Shown here: piece by piece, positions 7,645 through 16,534 of the stretch
How the letters are laid out: every line of letters begins with the position of its first letter
Numbering within the stretch: position 1 is the stretch's first letter
Virus record (IMG/VR): IMGVR_UViG_3300043446_001841
Span: 1 to 36,719 of that record
Reading direction: 5' to 3' (one strand)
DNA: 36,719 nt
Origin: a virus
Made by a program: the position numbers and the translations under genes
Notes under the pieces: generated by a model
What the model was told of the DNA's origin: nothing
The model's input: only the letters and a program-made list of their open reading frames with translations
Database searches by the model: none

Positions 7645-9248
7645 ATGACACCTCCCATCTCTGACATCACATGCGCGGATGTGAAGATTGTCCCAGGCAA
7701 ACCTTTCACCTTCATGCGCACTGAACCGTAGTAGCCCAGGCCAAACACGCCAACCCACGCCTGGTAGGTGTTCTGGTTGCCGGCAAAGTAGGCCTGGTTC
7801 CAGTTGCTGTCGTCCCAAATGCCGGTCGTCGGATCGGCAAACGCGGGAGCTCCGGTCACGTTGTTGAGCGCGTACTGGGTGTTGAGCTGCAGCTTGACGC
7901 TGGGCGCTGTGGGCGCAACAAAGATCGGGCGCACCATCTGAAACTTCTTGAGCTGCGCGGGCGTGTTGTAGGCGTTGAATGAGGCCTGCACGTCGCCCTC
8001 AATGGCAGAGCCGTTCTCGCCGTCAATGTCAGCGCCATCAAACTGTTCAAACAGGCCTTTGACCACCTGGCCGTTGTTGTCGGCGTAGTACAGCTGGCCG
8101 CCCAGCAGCGTGCTGCAGATCATGTTCATGTTGGAGAACGTCGACCACGCGCCAGTGATTGTGTTCATCACAAACTGGCTGAATTGGCCGTAGACGTTTG
8201 GCGGCAGCTTGATGATCAAAATGCTTTCCTTGGGAACCATCATCACGTCCCAGGACGCCACATCTTTCAAGGTCGTCAAAGAAGTGACCAGCGCGGGCTG
8301 AATCTTGGACGCGGGCATCATGTTGGCCGCAGCCTCGTTGTACTGACCTGAAACGATCTTGGACAAAGGAATCAGCCCTTGCTGGCTCAAGATCATCACG
8401 TCACCGCCAAACGGGGTGAAATAGACGCCGTACTTGGGCACGGGGCCGATGTACCAGACGCCCTTCAAGCCAAACGTGTCGGCGCTGGTCGGGTCTGTGC
8501 CGACCCAAATCCCTATGTCTCCCTCTGTGCCGATCACGGCCATGTAGTCGTCCATCGAAAAGCCTGAATCGATCGTCCAGTTCAGCAGCGCAGAGACACT
8601 CCCGCCGTTGCGCAGCACCGACCCCATAGGGAACGGCACAGCAGTGCCTTGGATCGCATTCACGCCGTCCAGGTAGTACACGTCACTGCCGCCTTCAACC
8701 GTGAACCAAACGCGCTCTTTCCACACGGCCACGGTGCGCACGTTGGTGGGTAAGCCCGCGCAAGATGCCGTGCGATCTACCCAGCCGTTGGTTGGGTCGT
8801 AAGTCCAATAGCCGGCACCAGGCGACACGGCCAGGAGGTAGCTGCCGGAGGTTGTGGAGTACTGGGTCGTCCACCACTGATCTGACGTGCTGCCAGTGTT
8901 TGACTCAATCACCGTGGCAGGGTTTTCGGTCACGTCATAGATGTCGCCATCAAACGCAGCGAACAGCTTTGAGTTTGCTGAGCTGGCCGCGTTGTACCCA
9001 AAGATGGATTTGAATTCCGTCACGCCCTCAAGAGCTTCTGTGTGGACGCGTGTCCCTTTGCGCAGCTCAACACCTTGCTGACGTGCAATGAAGTTGTCGA
9101 GCACGATCGCGTCGAGCGGCGACATCTCACTGATCGGATCACGCAAATTCAAACCGCCCGTAGGGGGCGGGTTGTTGAACAGCTGAGACGTTTGACCGGC
9201 CGCTGCCTTGATTGGTGTCCTGAACGGTTTGAGCGGCACGACAGGCAT
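7641..9248 (-). CDS. Tail hub/nozzle (stabilisation) protein, 535 aa
   Basis: ATG at 9248 overlaps the previous TAA by one base (TAATG). Near the N-terminus, GGLNLRDPISEMSPLDAIVL followed by DNFIARQQGVELRKG is a hallmark of the podoviral P22 gp10 / T7 gp12-like tail proteins. The rest is beta-rich with repeating WTYD, VWFTVE, VYYLDG, GIWVG, GVYFTPFGG and WSTF blades, consistent with a beta-propeller-containing tube. It should sit below the portal and adaptor, closing the tail and carrying fibres. Length is in the usual range for the family. Its stop overlaps the GNAT start. Confidence 0.8.
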   Translation of the reverse strand: MPVVPLKPFRTPIKAAAGQTSQLFNNPPPTGGLNLRDPISEMSPLDAIVLDNFIARQQGVELRKGTRVHTEALEGVTEFKSIFGYNAASSANSKLFAAFDGDIYDVTENPATVIESNTGSTSDQWWTTQYSTTSGSYLLAVSPGAGYWTYDPTNGWVDRTASCAGLPTNVRTVAVWKERVWFTVEGGSDVYYLDGVNAIQGTAVPFPMGSVLRNGGSVSALLNWTIDSGFSMDDYMAVIGTEGDIGIWVGTDPTSADTFGLKGVWYIGPVPKYGVYFTPFGGDVMILSQQGLIPLSKIVSGQYNEAAANMMPASKIQPALVTSLTTLKDVASWDVMMVPKESILIIKLPPNVYGQFSQFVMNTITGAWSTFSNMNMICSTLLGGQLYYADNNGQVVKGLFEQFDGADIDGENGSAIEGDVQASFNAYNTPAQLKKFQMVRPIFVAPTAPSVKLQLNTQYALNNVTGAPAFADPTTGIWDDSNWNQAYFAGNQNTYQAWVGVFGLGYYGSVRMKVKGLPGTIFTSAHVMSEMGGVM

Positions 9249-10012
9249 TAGCCAAGCCCTCCGTAGCCGGTGTCAGGCGTGTTGGTCAGCGGCTGGATGT
9301 ATGGGATGCGGAAATCGCGAGCCATCGACAACACTGCCGCGCCCTTCTCGGACGCCTTGCGGTTTTCGTAGGCGATCTGGAAATCACGCATGGCCGCGCT
9401 TGAGTCCAAGCCCTTCATCTCGAGCCATTTGACGCGTGTGTACAAGGTCATCAGCGTTGCATCAAGCAGCGCGATGTCCCCGTTCTTTGTCATGCGGTTT
9501 TTGTACAGGTCGGCGTTGTCCTGGTCGCGAACCCACGCGTTTGACAAATAGAAAAACTTCATCGTCTGCGGCGCTTGTGGCGGCGCCAAGACGTAGAGCT
9601 TGTTGTCGCGCACTTGCCAATAGAACGACAAAGTTGGCAGCGTGAGACGAATCAACAGCTGCTGCCACATTTGCGGAGACACAGGCCCCAGCGAGGGGAA
9701 CTGCGTCGTCGCGTTCCAGTTGGTCTGATCAATCCAATCGTAGAAGTCCACCGGCAACTCAAACGCGCGTTCGCGCTGGTTGGGATCGAGTGGGTCTGCA
9801 ACGATCGAGATGTTGTAGTACTTGATCAGCTCCTGCCAGTCATACATCGATAAGAGCTCGATGCCGGCCATGTTTGCGGCCTGCACCATTTGGATCACAG
9901 CGGGGTCGGTCGAGCCCGCAGGATCAGCGGGCGGGGGATACCCAACCATCGCGGCCACGTTTTGAACAATGGCCGACAGCGACGTCTCGTCGATGATTTG
10001 ATAGCTCGGCAT
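9248..10012 (-). CDS. Head-tail adaptor (tail tubular A-like) protein, 254 aa
   Basis: The product begins MPSYQIIDETSLSAIVQNVA and contains long helices followed by a region with FELPVDFYDWI, NWNATTQ, LAPPQAP and MKFFYLSNAWV. This order (helical bundle, Leu-Pro-x-Asp-Phe motif, beta-strand 'P-P-A/Q' motif, Trp-rich tail) is typical of podoviral adaptor proteins that dock on the portal ring. It is translationally coupled (TAATG) to the tail hub gene, as adaptors usually are. The assignment rests on pattern and synteny; a direct P22 gp4 match was not testable. Confidence 0.65.
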   Translation of the reverse strand: MPSYQIIDETSLSAIVQNVAAMVGYPPPADPAGSTDPAVIQMVQAANMAGIELLSMYDWQELIKYYNISIVADPLDPNQRERAFELPVDFYDWIDQTNWNATTQFPSLGPVSPQMWQQLLIRLTLPTLSFYWQVRDNKLYVLAPPQAPQTMKFFYLSNAWVRDQDNADLYKNRMTKNGDIALLDATLMTLYTRVKWLEMKGLDSSAAMRDFQIAYENRKASEKGAAVLSMARDFRIPYIQPLTNTPDTGYGGLG

Positions 10013-10029
10013 CCCGCGCCCCCCTTTAC

Positions 10030-10644
10030 TTACTCGGCCGCTTCGGCCGTTGCTGCAACCTTGCGGGCCTTGCTCGATTGAGCAGCCTGCAAAGCCTCTA
10101 CCATCGTTCTGAGGTTCTCAATTTCAGCGTCACGCTTCTCGAGCTCTTCGTTCATCTTCTCGATGGGAGCGTTGTTGCGTGCCACTTCCATGAATGCCTT
10201 GGCGCGTTGCTTGTCTTGGTGAAACGACATGAACTTTTGGCCCAATCCGTCGTTCGCTTCCGCGAGTTGCTCCACCGTCATCAGCTTGAAATACTTGTAT
10301 TCCTCGACTTTGGCGGGGGTCATGCCAGGCAGCGCGGCCAAGGGTGTGCCAATGACGGCCTCCGCTTGTCCTGCTTTCCATTTGCTGTAGCGATCGCCAA
10401 AACGTTGGATGTCCATTTCGGTGATCGGGCGCTCGATGACAGAAGATTTATCGCCAGGGACATACACGCGGATGTAGTCGATTTCCTCGTAAATGGCGCG
10501 GCCTTCCTCGCGGCTTTTGCCGGGGTGGAGGCGCGGTTTGCGAGAGAACTCAACGTACAGCTTGTTGTCGTGCGCAAATCGACTTTCGTCGGGACGCGGC
10601 AGGTCTGAGTGTTCCTCAAAGATAGTAGGGGTCGTGGGTTGCAT
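10030..10644 (-). CDS. Capsid-operon protein, 204 aa, unknown function
   Basis: ATG at 10644 has AGGAAA upstream. The N-terminal half has a basic beta-like segment (NKLYVEFSRKPRL, IDYIRVYVPGDKSSVIERPI). The middle contains LAALPGMTPAKVEEYKYFKL, resembling a short helix-hairpin. The C-terminal ~50 residues (NEELEKRDAEIENLRTMVEA) form a coiled coil followed by an Ala/Lys-rich tail. Proteins of this make-up are often found just after the major capsid gene in podophages, but I know no assigned function. A head-completion or minor capsid role is a context inference. Confidence 0.6.
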   Translation of the reverse strand: MQPTTPTIFEEHSDLPRPDESRFAHDNKLYVEFSRKPRLHPGKSREEGRAIYEEIDYIRVYVPGDKSSVIERPITEMDIQRFGDRYSKWKAGQAEAVIGTPLAALPGMTPAKVEEYKYFKLMTVEQLAEANDGLGQKFMSFHQDKQRAKAFMEVARNNAPIEKMNEELEKRDAEIENLRTMVEALQAAQSSKARKVAATAEAAE

Positions 10645-10663
10645 GAATTTTTCCTTTTTTTAA

Positions 10664-11110
10664 TTAAATCGAACCAGTCTCGTACTTGAGATTGGTTGTC
10701 GTGCCAGAAGCGCCGATACGCCAACCGCCGATGGACGTGCCATCAGAGCCGCTCTTACCGATGCCTTCACAAACAGAGCCGAGGCCTTGCGTTGTGTTGG
10801 TGTCCAAAATAGCCACAGCGTCTGCGCCGACGGCGCTGCTGAAGCCGATGGTGTTGAAAGTTGCCGTCGCAACATCAGAGTTGTCGCTGCCGCTCTTGAC
10901 GGCAAACGCGCGCACAACCACGTTTTGACCAGACTGAGTTGGCAAATTCACCGCGCCTGAATATGCAGTCCAATTGGTCGTGCTGGGGTCTGTGTCGCCG
11001 TAGGTGTAATAGATGGTTGAGCCGCTTGTTGCGCAAGCGATCTCGAAAGACGCCGATGTTCCAACCTGACCGCCTGCGGGCGTGAAGGTCGGAGTTGCTA
11101 CTTTTGCCAT
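10664..11110 (-). CDS. Ig-like (chitobiase C-terminal type) capsid decoration candidate, 148 aa
   Basis: Begins MAKVATPTFTPAGGQVG behind TAGGAG. Residues ~5-87 fit the beta-sandwich domain found at the C-terminus of chitobiases: TPTFTPAGG at the start, then ATSGSTIYYTYGDTDPS, the middle strand VNLPTQSGQNVVVRAFA, and the closing strand SDVATATFNT. The C-terminal third (GADAVAILDTNTTQGLGSV) is a separate beta-rich part. The gene sits directly after the major capsid gene, separated by a terminator-like hairpin, a common place for head decoration proteins that bind the capsid surface or glycans. Decoration is inferred; the domain call is fairly sure. Confidence 0.65.
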   Translation of the reverse strand: MAKVATPTFTPAGGQVGTSASFEIACATSGSTIYYTYGDTDPSTTNWTAYSGAVNLPTQSGQNVVVRAFAVKSGSDNSDVATATFNTIGFSSAVGADAVAILDTNTTQGLGSVCEGIGKSGSDGTSIGGWRIGASGTTTNLKYETGSI

Positions 11111-11132
11111 GATGTTCTCCTAGTTCAAAAAG

Positions 11133-11178
11133 CCCGAGGAAGTGGGTCACCCCAGTCCCTCGGGAAAGGGTGACCCAC
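11133..11178 (-). terminator. Nested hairpin / attenuator after the capsid gene
   Basis: GTGGGTCACCC (11142-11152) pairs perfectly with GGGTGACCCAC (11168-11178). Read on the minus strand, an alternative stem CCCGAGG/CCTCGGG forms around part of it and is followed by CTTTTTG (ending near 11128). The two stems share bases and are mutually exclusive. This lies in the 84-nt gap after the major capsid stop and fits a partial terminator that lowers expression of downstream genes. Confidence 0.65.
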
Positions 11179-11194
11179 GACAGGCCTACCAAAA

Positions 11195-12166
11195 TCAGTT
11201 CTGGATACGGCCTTGGAACTGAGCGCCGTTGCTGGTCAGGTTGCCTGCCCAAGCCAGGATTTGCACTTCTGCGTCCTGGTTGATCGCGTAGCGACGGTTT
11301 GGCGACAGCGGAACCATGTTGCGCTGTGCGTGTGGACGCCACTTGATGTACTTGGTGTTCAACATGAAGCCAGTGTTGGCCGGGCAGTAGCCGCCGATAC
11401 CGCCGTCGAGAACGACGTCGGCGTCCATGAACTTCAATGTGGGGAAGCCAAGGTTGCCGGTTTCGGGGCTGGTGAAGCGCTGCTGGGCTTGCAAGCTGGA
11501 CATGTAGTAAGTCCAGTAGTTGTTGTCCAACACGATCAAGTCGGGACGGTCAGTGCCACGAACCAAAGAAGACCACAGCTTGTTGAGTGCGGCTTGAATG
11601 GTTGTTGCGCTGGGGGTCACGCTTTGAGCGCTGAAGTCATACAACTGTGAGCGCCAGAAGCTCCATGTAGCGCGGTCGATTGCGCCATAAGTGCCGGTGG
11701 TGGGGTCAGAAGGCACGGCGGCGTTCAGGCCGGTGACTTCCTTGCCGCCAGAACCCAAGCCGTCGGAATAGATCGACTGGGCCAGCTTATTCATCATGGT
11801 GCTTTCGGCCACGTTCAAACGGCCTTCGAGCAAGTCGATGAATGCCTCTTTGCCGCTGTTCTGCAACATTTCCAAGCCGCTCATAACGACAGGAACTGCG
11901 AACTGCTTGATCTGAAACTCAGCAGCAGAGATAACGTCTTGAGCAGCCACAGGCAGCAAGTCGTAACCAGAGTAGAAACCGGCGTTTGCGTTCTCAGCAA
12001 AAGACAGTTCTTCAAAAATTACGTTACCGCCAGAGATGGTCTTGACGTTGCCGCGCTGATTCAGACGGGCCAAGAGAGCGTTGTTTTTGGTGACGTTGTC
12101 CGCGATTTGACGCGAACGGTTTTGGATCGTCGTTGCGACGATGTCGCTGACATTAGGAAAAGACAT
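11195..12166 (-). CDS. Major capsid protein, 323 aa
   Basis: ATG at 12166 has a strong AAGGAG. The sequence begins MSFPNVSDIVATTIQNRSRQ with a helical N-arm. It contains VIFEELSFAENANAGFYSGYD and FQIKQFAVPVVMSGLEMLQN, and then the surface-strand region SVTPSATTIQAALNKLWSSL with DRPDLIVLDNNYWTYYMSSL. It closes with INQDAEVQILAWAGNLTSNG. This order (E-loop-like Gly/Phe region, long spine helix, 'P-D-L-I-V-x-D' P-domain strand, C-terminal A-domain strand) is typical of HK97-fold capsid proteins. Here it is preceded by a scaffold gene rather than fused to a protease. A 181-nt leader with a hairpin separates it from the scaffold, suggesting separate control of the most abundant virion protein. Confidence 0.85.
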   Translation of the reverse strand: MSFPNVSDIVATTIQNRSRQIADNVTKNNALLARLNQRGNVKTISGGNVIFEELSFAENANAGFYSGYDLLPVAAQDVISAAEFQIKQFAVPVVMSGLEMLQNSGKEAFIDLLEGRLNVAESTMMNKLAQSIYSDGLGSGGKEVTGLNAAVPSDPTTGTYGAIDRATWSFWRSQLYDFSAQSVTPSATTIQAALNKLWSSLVRGTDRPDLIVLDNNYWTYYMSSLQAQQRFTSPETGNLGFPTLKFMDADVVLDGGIGGYCPANTGFMLNTKYIKWRPHAQRNMVPLSPNRRYAINQDAEVQILAWAGNLTSNGAQFQGRIQN

Positions 12167-12305
12167 GATGACTCCTTCATCTGAGTTAAAACGAGCTTTC
12201 GCTCACCTTTTCAGATGCGCCTACGCGAACCTTTCACAGTCCGACTTTGTCGTAGGTGGGGCGCCGTGCGCCTCCTAGGAGCTTGCGGTGGCTGGGGTGC
12301 TTGGG

Positions 12306-12338
12306 CACACCAAGGACAATTGCTTGTCCAGTGGTGTG
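12306..12338 (-). promoter_or_regulatory. Strong stem-loop in the capsid leader
   Basis: CACACCA-a-GGACAA-TTGC-TTGTCC-ag-TGGTGTG forms a 13-bp stem with one internal mismatch, just after the scaffold stop and upstream of the capsid gene. No U-run follows in either direction, so it is not a classic terminator. It may be an RNA-processing or mRNA-stabilising hairpin. The rest of the 12167-12347 leader shows the capsid Shine-Dalgarno and no further gene; I did not find a convincing sigma70 promoter there. Confidence 0.55.
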
Positions 12339-12347
12339 ATTATGGCA

Positions 12348-13469
12348 TCAGCGTGAGGACATCTGAATAGCTGCCTCAATCGCAGAGCGCACGTCGGTCG
12401 ACGGTTGCTGCAATGCACCCACCGGAGCGCTGCCAGAAACGCTCACAGCGGCCGATCGGGCGCGCTGGGCGGCTTGGGTCTGCACCTGAGCACCTTGGGA
12501 CAGTCGGCGCTGCTGTATGACCTTGGCGACGCTGTCATTGAGCAAGCAGGCCTTGTCATAGGCCTGTTGCAAGGTCATGGGCTGACCACGACGGTGTGCG
12601 GCCTCGAGCAGGTCGGCCATGTCAGAGCTCACATCGGCGCCAAACTCAGCCTGGCTGATGAACTGCTCGACCTCGCTTTGCGCCTGTTGGGCAACGCGCT
12701 GCTGCTGTTGCACCTGAACCTGCTGGAACTGCTGAAACATGCTCTGCAACGGTGCCAGGCGCTGATTGAGCACCTGGTCAATGGCCGACTGCTGAGGGTC
12801 AACGTGCGGGGTTTGTCCCGCCAGAGCTGAATCCAGTGCCTCGATAAACCCGTTGCCAAACCGACCAACGCCAAATTGCTGAACGATGCCGGCCACCAGG
12901 TTTGCCAGCTCAGGCGCCGTGCCGGTGCGCAAACGCGCTGCCGTGCTCATCAGGTTGTCAATGGCCTGCAGGGGTGAGCTGTTCTCAGCCTTGATGAACG
13001 CCTCGTAAGGGGCAATGGTCTTCATCACTGCCTCGGCCGTCTTGCGTGCTTCTGCGGTTTCCTGCAGCGTGCGTGCTACCTCTGACTCACGGCGGGCAAT
13101 TTCACCGCGCACGGTGTCGGGCAATTGCGCCCAGTGCTCGCGCACCTCTGGACGCCATGACGCTGGCGCCTTTTCACCCTGCTGCTTTGGCCCTGCCTTG
13201 GGACCAGGCTGCACGCCATCTTTTTTTGCAAACTTTCCTTGCTCGTCTCTGACCTGTTGTTGAACCGACTCGTTATCAGCCTGCTCACCCTCCGCAAGTG
13301 CATTCAAATCTGCAGCAGGCTCGTTGCCCTCGGCGCTGGATTCAACCGGCGCAGAGCTCGGCTCAGGCGATTCGATCGACGTCGGCTCAGGTGCTGGTGC
13401 TGCCGCGTTTTCTGGCTCCTCAAACGCTGCCTCGAGGGCGTCGCGCAGTGATGTCGTGGGTTCACTCAT
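12348..13469 (-). CDS. Capsid scaffolding protein, 373 aa
   Basis: The N-terminal ~110 residues are acidic and Pro/Ala/Glu-rich, hence disordered. They are followed by a charged stretch DEQGKFAKKD, common in phage scaffolds. The centre is a long helical coiled coil (HWAQLPDTVRGEIARRESEV and onward), with a Gln-rich segment MFQQFQQVQVQQQQRVAQQA at about residues 240-260. The C-terminus is Ala/Ser/Gln-rich and helical. Composition, length and position immediately upstream of the major capsid protein fit a podoviral scaffold that guides procapsid assembly and then leaves. No protease motif is visible. Confidence 0.75.
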   Translation of the reverse strand: MSEPTTSLRDALEAAFEEPENAAAPAPEPTSIESPEPSSAPVESSAEGNEPAADLNALAEGEQADNESVQQQVRDEQGKFAKKDGVQPGPKAGPKQQGEKAPASWRPEVREHWAQLPDTVRGEIARRESEVARTLQETAEARKTAEAVMKTIAPYEAFIKAENSSPLQAIDNLMSTAARLRTGTAPELANLVAGIVQQFGVGRFGNGFIEALDSALAGQTPHVDPQQSAIDQVLNQRLAPLQSMFQQFQQVQVQQQQRVAQQAQSEVEQFISQAEFGADVSSDMADLLEAAHRRGQPMTLQQAYDKACLLNDSVAKVIQQRRLSQGAQVQTQAAQRARSAAVSVSGSAPVGALQQPSTDVRSAIEAAIQMSSR

Positions 13470-13475
13470 GGTTTG

Positions 13476-13799
13476 TTACCTGTTTTGTAGTTGATGAATC
13501 GCGCGTTCTATGTCGCGTTTGCTGAACGAGCCGCCCTGTGTGTAGGCGCGTTCTCGTTGTTCCTGGGCCTTCGCCCAAGTCTGTTTGAAGTCGTCGGCCG
13601 TTGCGAGGCCTGTCGCCTTCATGTATTCGCGGTGCTTGCTGCGTGAGCTGATGTCTGTGCCGTCAGGCGCTTTGAGCCCGTCGTAGGAGCGATCGCCCCA
13701 CAGCGCGCCAGAGTCAACGCGCAGCGCGGCCTGGTAGTCGGGAGTGACTTCGATCAGCTCGCCTGTTTGCCTGTCTTGAATCCAACGACGTCGTGTCAT
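13476..13799 (-). CDS. Small head-operon protein, 107 aa
   Basis: Starts at ATG 13799, directly abutting the previous TAA, with AGAGGA upstream. Begins MTRRRWIQDRQTGELIEV and contains SYDGLKAPDGTDISSRSKHR. This 'RRWIQDR-TG-L' start with a later 'DGT-I-SR-KHREYMK' motif is recurrent in small phage proteins encoded next to scaffolds, but no role is known to me. It is basic and may bind nucleic acid or capsid. Confidence 0.6.
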   Translation of the reverse strand: MTRRRWIQDRQTGELIEVTPDYQAALRVDSGALWGDRSYDGLKAPDGTDISSRSKHREYMKATGLATADDFKQTWAKAQEQRERAYTQGGSFSKRDIERAIHQLQNR

Positions 13800-16160
13800 T
13801 TATCGTTCCTCTGCCATGCTGGGAAGTGAATAGCCAAGAGCGGCCACAGCTGCAGCCGGGGCCATGCCTTTGCGCATCAGCTCAACGGCCTTTGCCCAGT
13901 CGGCCTCGCTGAAGAACTTGCGCATTTGCTCCACGTCCTTGCGTGAGCTCGCAAACTGCGCATCGCGTTCCATCTTTTGCTTGATGATCTTGCGAATGTC
14001 CTCGGACTCGCTGAGGTTGCCGGTAACGGCCTTGGACACGTTCTCTGGCAAGTCAGCAAACCCGCGCAGCACAGCCTCTGTGGCTTTTCCTTGGCCGTAC
14101 TCAAGCGGCGTGTAGACCGACTCAATGCCGCCCTTGGTGAGTGTCGCGCCCTCGGGCAACACTGTCGCCAGCGGACTCTTCTTGCCTGACAGCTTGCGCA
14201 GTTCTGCGGCCTTGAGTGCCGCGTCGTCGCCGTAGTTGGCGATGGCCACGCCTCGAGCGCTGGCGCTGGGCATGTAGTCAGTGCCGCGCAACGCAGACTG
14301 GATGGCGGCCATTTCGGCTGCGCTTGCCTGGCGTGGCATCTCGACCAGCAACGCGTCTTTGCCCTTGCGATTGCCGCCGGTGAACATGATGTGACCGGCA
14401 CCAGCTTCTTGCACGTCATTGGCTGCGCGGAATCGTTCTCCGGCCTCCATCGCAGCGCGAAAGTTGGGATGCAATGTCGCGCTGTCGCCGGTGGGGAAGT
14501 TGGCCAACGCGCGGGAGACAGTCACAGGGTTGTTCTCGACCATGCCGGCGGTGTTTGTGTACACGCCAGTGCCCTGCACGGTGGGCAACTGACGCAGGCC
14601 CATTGCAGAGTGAATTGCGTCGCGATTACCGGCGCCAACTGCCGCAGGCATGTTGTACAGGGCGGCCTCGCCGGTTTTGTCAACGTCCCAGCGGCCAATG
14701 TTTCCGTAGGCCTGTTTGGCCTCGTTGGTTTCGTTCAGCAGCTCTGGAATGTGGCCAGTGTTGGCGCCCGGCACATACTCGTAGGTCGAGTTGAACGTGT
14801 GCTTGGGCATGTAGTCGGCGGTGGTCTTGTTCGCGTCGCGCAGGGCCTTGACGATGCCCTCTGTGCCACCCTTGTAGGTGGCCTTCTGGCCGCGCTCGTA
14901 CAAGTCCTGCGCCTTGCCGTAAATCCAAGGTACTTCCTGCAAATGCGGGCCAGTCCAGTCAGTGCGACCGCCTGCAGCTCGAGCGTTCGCACGGTCGACC
15001 ATCAGCGCGGTTTCAGCGTCCATGAACGGGTGCATTTGCTGTGACACGCCCGCCTTCCACGGCTTGCCTTGTGCGTCGGTGTAACCAAAGCCCTGAGCGG
15101 CACGAAAGTCGTTCACACCAAACGATCCCTCGACCGGCACGCGTGGATCGTTCTTTACGCGGTATTCGCCAATCTTGGCCGCCAGGTTGGGCTCTGTGCC
15201 GCTTTCAACGGCTCGATCGAGCGTGCGCATGCCTGCGCCTCGGTAGGCCATCTCAGGCTCACCCAGTGCGCGCGTGTTGGCGTGCTTGAGTGCAAACGCA
15301 AGCTCAGACTCGGGCGACACGCCGGCCGAATAGACGGCAGTCGCGTCGAGCGATCGGTCGAGCTGATACGGCTCGTTGGACGCGGCCTGGCCGGCCTTGG
15401 CACGCTCGTACCAGTTGCCAACGCGCTCGGGGTCTGCGTACTTGAGAGCGTCCACGCCCTCGTCAAACTGGGTGTCAAGATTTCGACGCATGGCGCCTAA
15501 GCCTGCGCCGCTGCTGATGTGACGTGGTGCGCCAATGATTGAGCCGTCAGCGCGACGTGAAATGTGCTCGCCCTTCTTGGCCGCACGCAACACTTCTGCG
15601 GCGCCTTTTTGTTGCTCCATTTGGCGGTAGTAATCGGCGGGAATTGCGCCGCTCTTGCGTTGGCCACCAACCTTTTTGACAGTCTCTTCAACAGACTCGC
15701 CGGCAGACGCCGCGGCCTTTGCGTCAGCCTGAGCAACCGACTTCTCGATTTCCTTTTGGCGCGCAGCTTCCTTGGTTTGTTTCTTTCCAAACCCAGCCAA
15801 CTCCTCGGGCACTTTTTCAGAATTTGCGACGGCCTGCTCGAGCACCTCGCGCAGAGCTGGCGTTGCTGCTTCTGCGGCCTTCTCTGCTGCCTTTGTGCCC
15901 TTGCGCACTTTGTTGATGCCGGCAGTCACGCCACCAACCACAGGCAGCATGCCAATGCTTGACAGGCCCATGCCCAGCATGTCGCCTTCACGGCGTGCGC
16001 GCTCAAAATCGCGGCCTGCTGTTGCCGTGCCAACCACAGGCACAAAGCCCGCGCCGAGGTCGATGGCCAAGTCGCCCAGGTCAGAGTCCTCGGGACTACT
16101 CAGCGAAATGAACTTGCGACCTCTGTCGCGCAATGCCTGAATGATTGACTGGTAGTCCAT
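13800..16160 (-). CDS. Large virion-operon protein, 786 aa, function unknown
   Basis: ATG at 16160 with GGAGT upstream. Residues ~25-85 contain two hydrophobic Gly-rich stretches (AIDLGAGFVPVVGTATAG and GMGLSSIGMLPVVGGVTAGI) that could insert in a membrane. Residues ~85-165 form a charged, Lys/Glu/Ala-rich coil. The middle holds a Tyr/Trp-rich globular region (VPWIYGKAQDLYERGQKATY, MPKHTFNSTYEYVPGANTGH). The C-terminus ends in AVELMRKGMAPAAAVAALGY. A closely similar ending occurs in large phage proteins encoded near the portal. Size, membrane-like N-terminus and location between portal and scaffold suggest an internal or ejected virion protein. I cannot assign an enzyme activity. Confidence 0.6.
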   Translation of the reverse strand: MDYQSIIQALRDRGRKFISLSSPEDSDLGDLAIDLGAGFVPVVGTATAGRDFERARREGDMLGMGLSSIGMLPVVGGVTAGINKVRKGTKAAEKAAEAATPALREVLEQAVANSEKVPEELAGFGKKQTKEAARQKEIEKSVAQADAKAAASAGESVEETVKKVGGQRKSGAIPADYYRQMEQQKGAAEVLRAAKKGEHISRRADGSIIGAPRHISSGAGLGAMRRNLDTQFDEGVDALKYADPERVGNWYERAKAGQAASNEPYQLDRSLDATAVYSAGVSPESELAFALKHANTRALGEPEMAYRGAGMRTLDRAVESGTEPNLAAKIGEYRVKNDPRVPVEGSFGVNDFRAAQGFGYTDAQGKPWKAGVSQQMHPFMDAETALMVDRANARAAGGRTDWTGPHLQEVPWIYGKAQDLYERGQKATYKGGTEGIVKALRDANKTTADYMPKHTFNSTYEYVPGANTGHIPELLNETNEAKQAYGNIGRWDVDKTGEAALYNMPAAVGAGNRDAIHSAMGLRQLPTVQGTGVYTNTAGMVENNPVTVSRALANFPTGDSATLHPNFRAAMEAGERFRAANDVQEAGAGHIMFTGGNRKGKDALLVEMPRQASAAEMAAIQSALRGTDYMPSASARGVAIANYGDDAALKAAELRKLSGKKSPLATVLPEGATLTKGGIESVYTPLEYGQGKATEAVLRGFADLPENVSKAVTGNLSESEDIRKIIKQKMERDAQFASSRKDVEQMRKFFSEADWAKAVELMRKGMAPAAAVAALGYSLPSMAEER

Positions 16161-16163
16161 GCT

Positions 16164-16526
16164 TTACTCCAGCGTCAACATGTACGAGGTGGTTTGGTAT
16201 TGACGCAGGATTTCGTCAATCGTGTTCTGCAGCGCGGTTTCGTCCTTGTCGCAAATGTCGTAGCGTTTCATCTCAATCCACTCGCACTGGTAATCGAGCA
16301 GCTTGGTGATCTCTCCCTTGCCGTCGGCCTTGTCGCGGCTGATGTCCATGCGGGTTTTGTAGTAGCCCTGGTACTGCTCGACAAAGCCGTCGATCAGCTC
16401 GAGCGCGTTGTCGTAAAACTCGTTGAGGGCTTTGTGCTCGGCGTAGCTCTTGGTCTTCCAATGAGCCAAATGCGCGGTGTCGCGCGCCAACAAAACCATA
16501 GAAACAAATTGCTCTGCTGTGTTCAT
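16164..16526 (-). CDS. DUF5856-like helical protein, 120 aa
   Basis: All-helical sequence with HLAHWKTKSYAEHKALNEFY followed by DNALELIDGFVEQYQG. The H-x(2)-H-W-x-T-K-S-Y-x-E-H-x-A-L pattern recalls the first two helices of Dps/ferritin-like folds and a phage family I associate with DUF5856. GAGGT precedes the ATG. No catalytic role is known; the His/Glu pattern could bind metal. It lies between the 22-aa-repeat protein and the 786-aa protein. Confidence 0.55.
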   Translation of the reverse strand: MNTAEQFVSMVLLARDTAHLAHWKTKSYAEHKALNEFYDNALELIDGFVEQYQGYYKTRMDISRDKADGKGEITKLLDYQCEWIEMKRYDICDKDETALQNTIDEILRQYQTTSYMLTLE

Positions 16527-16534
16527 GCGTTACC

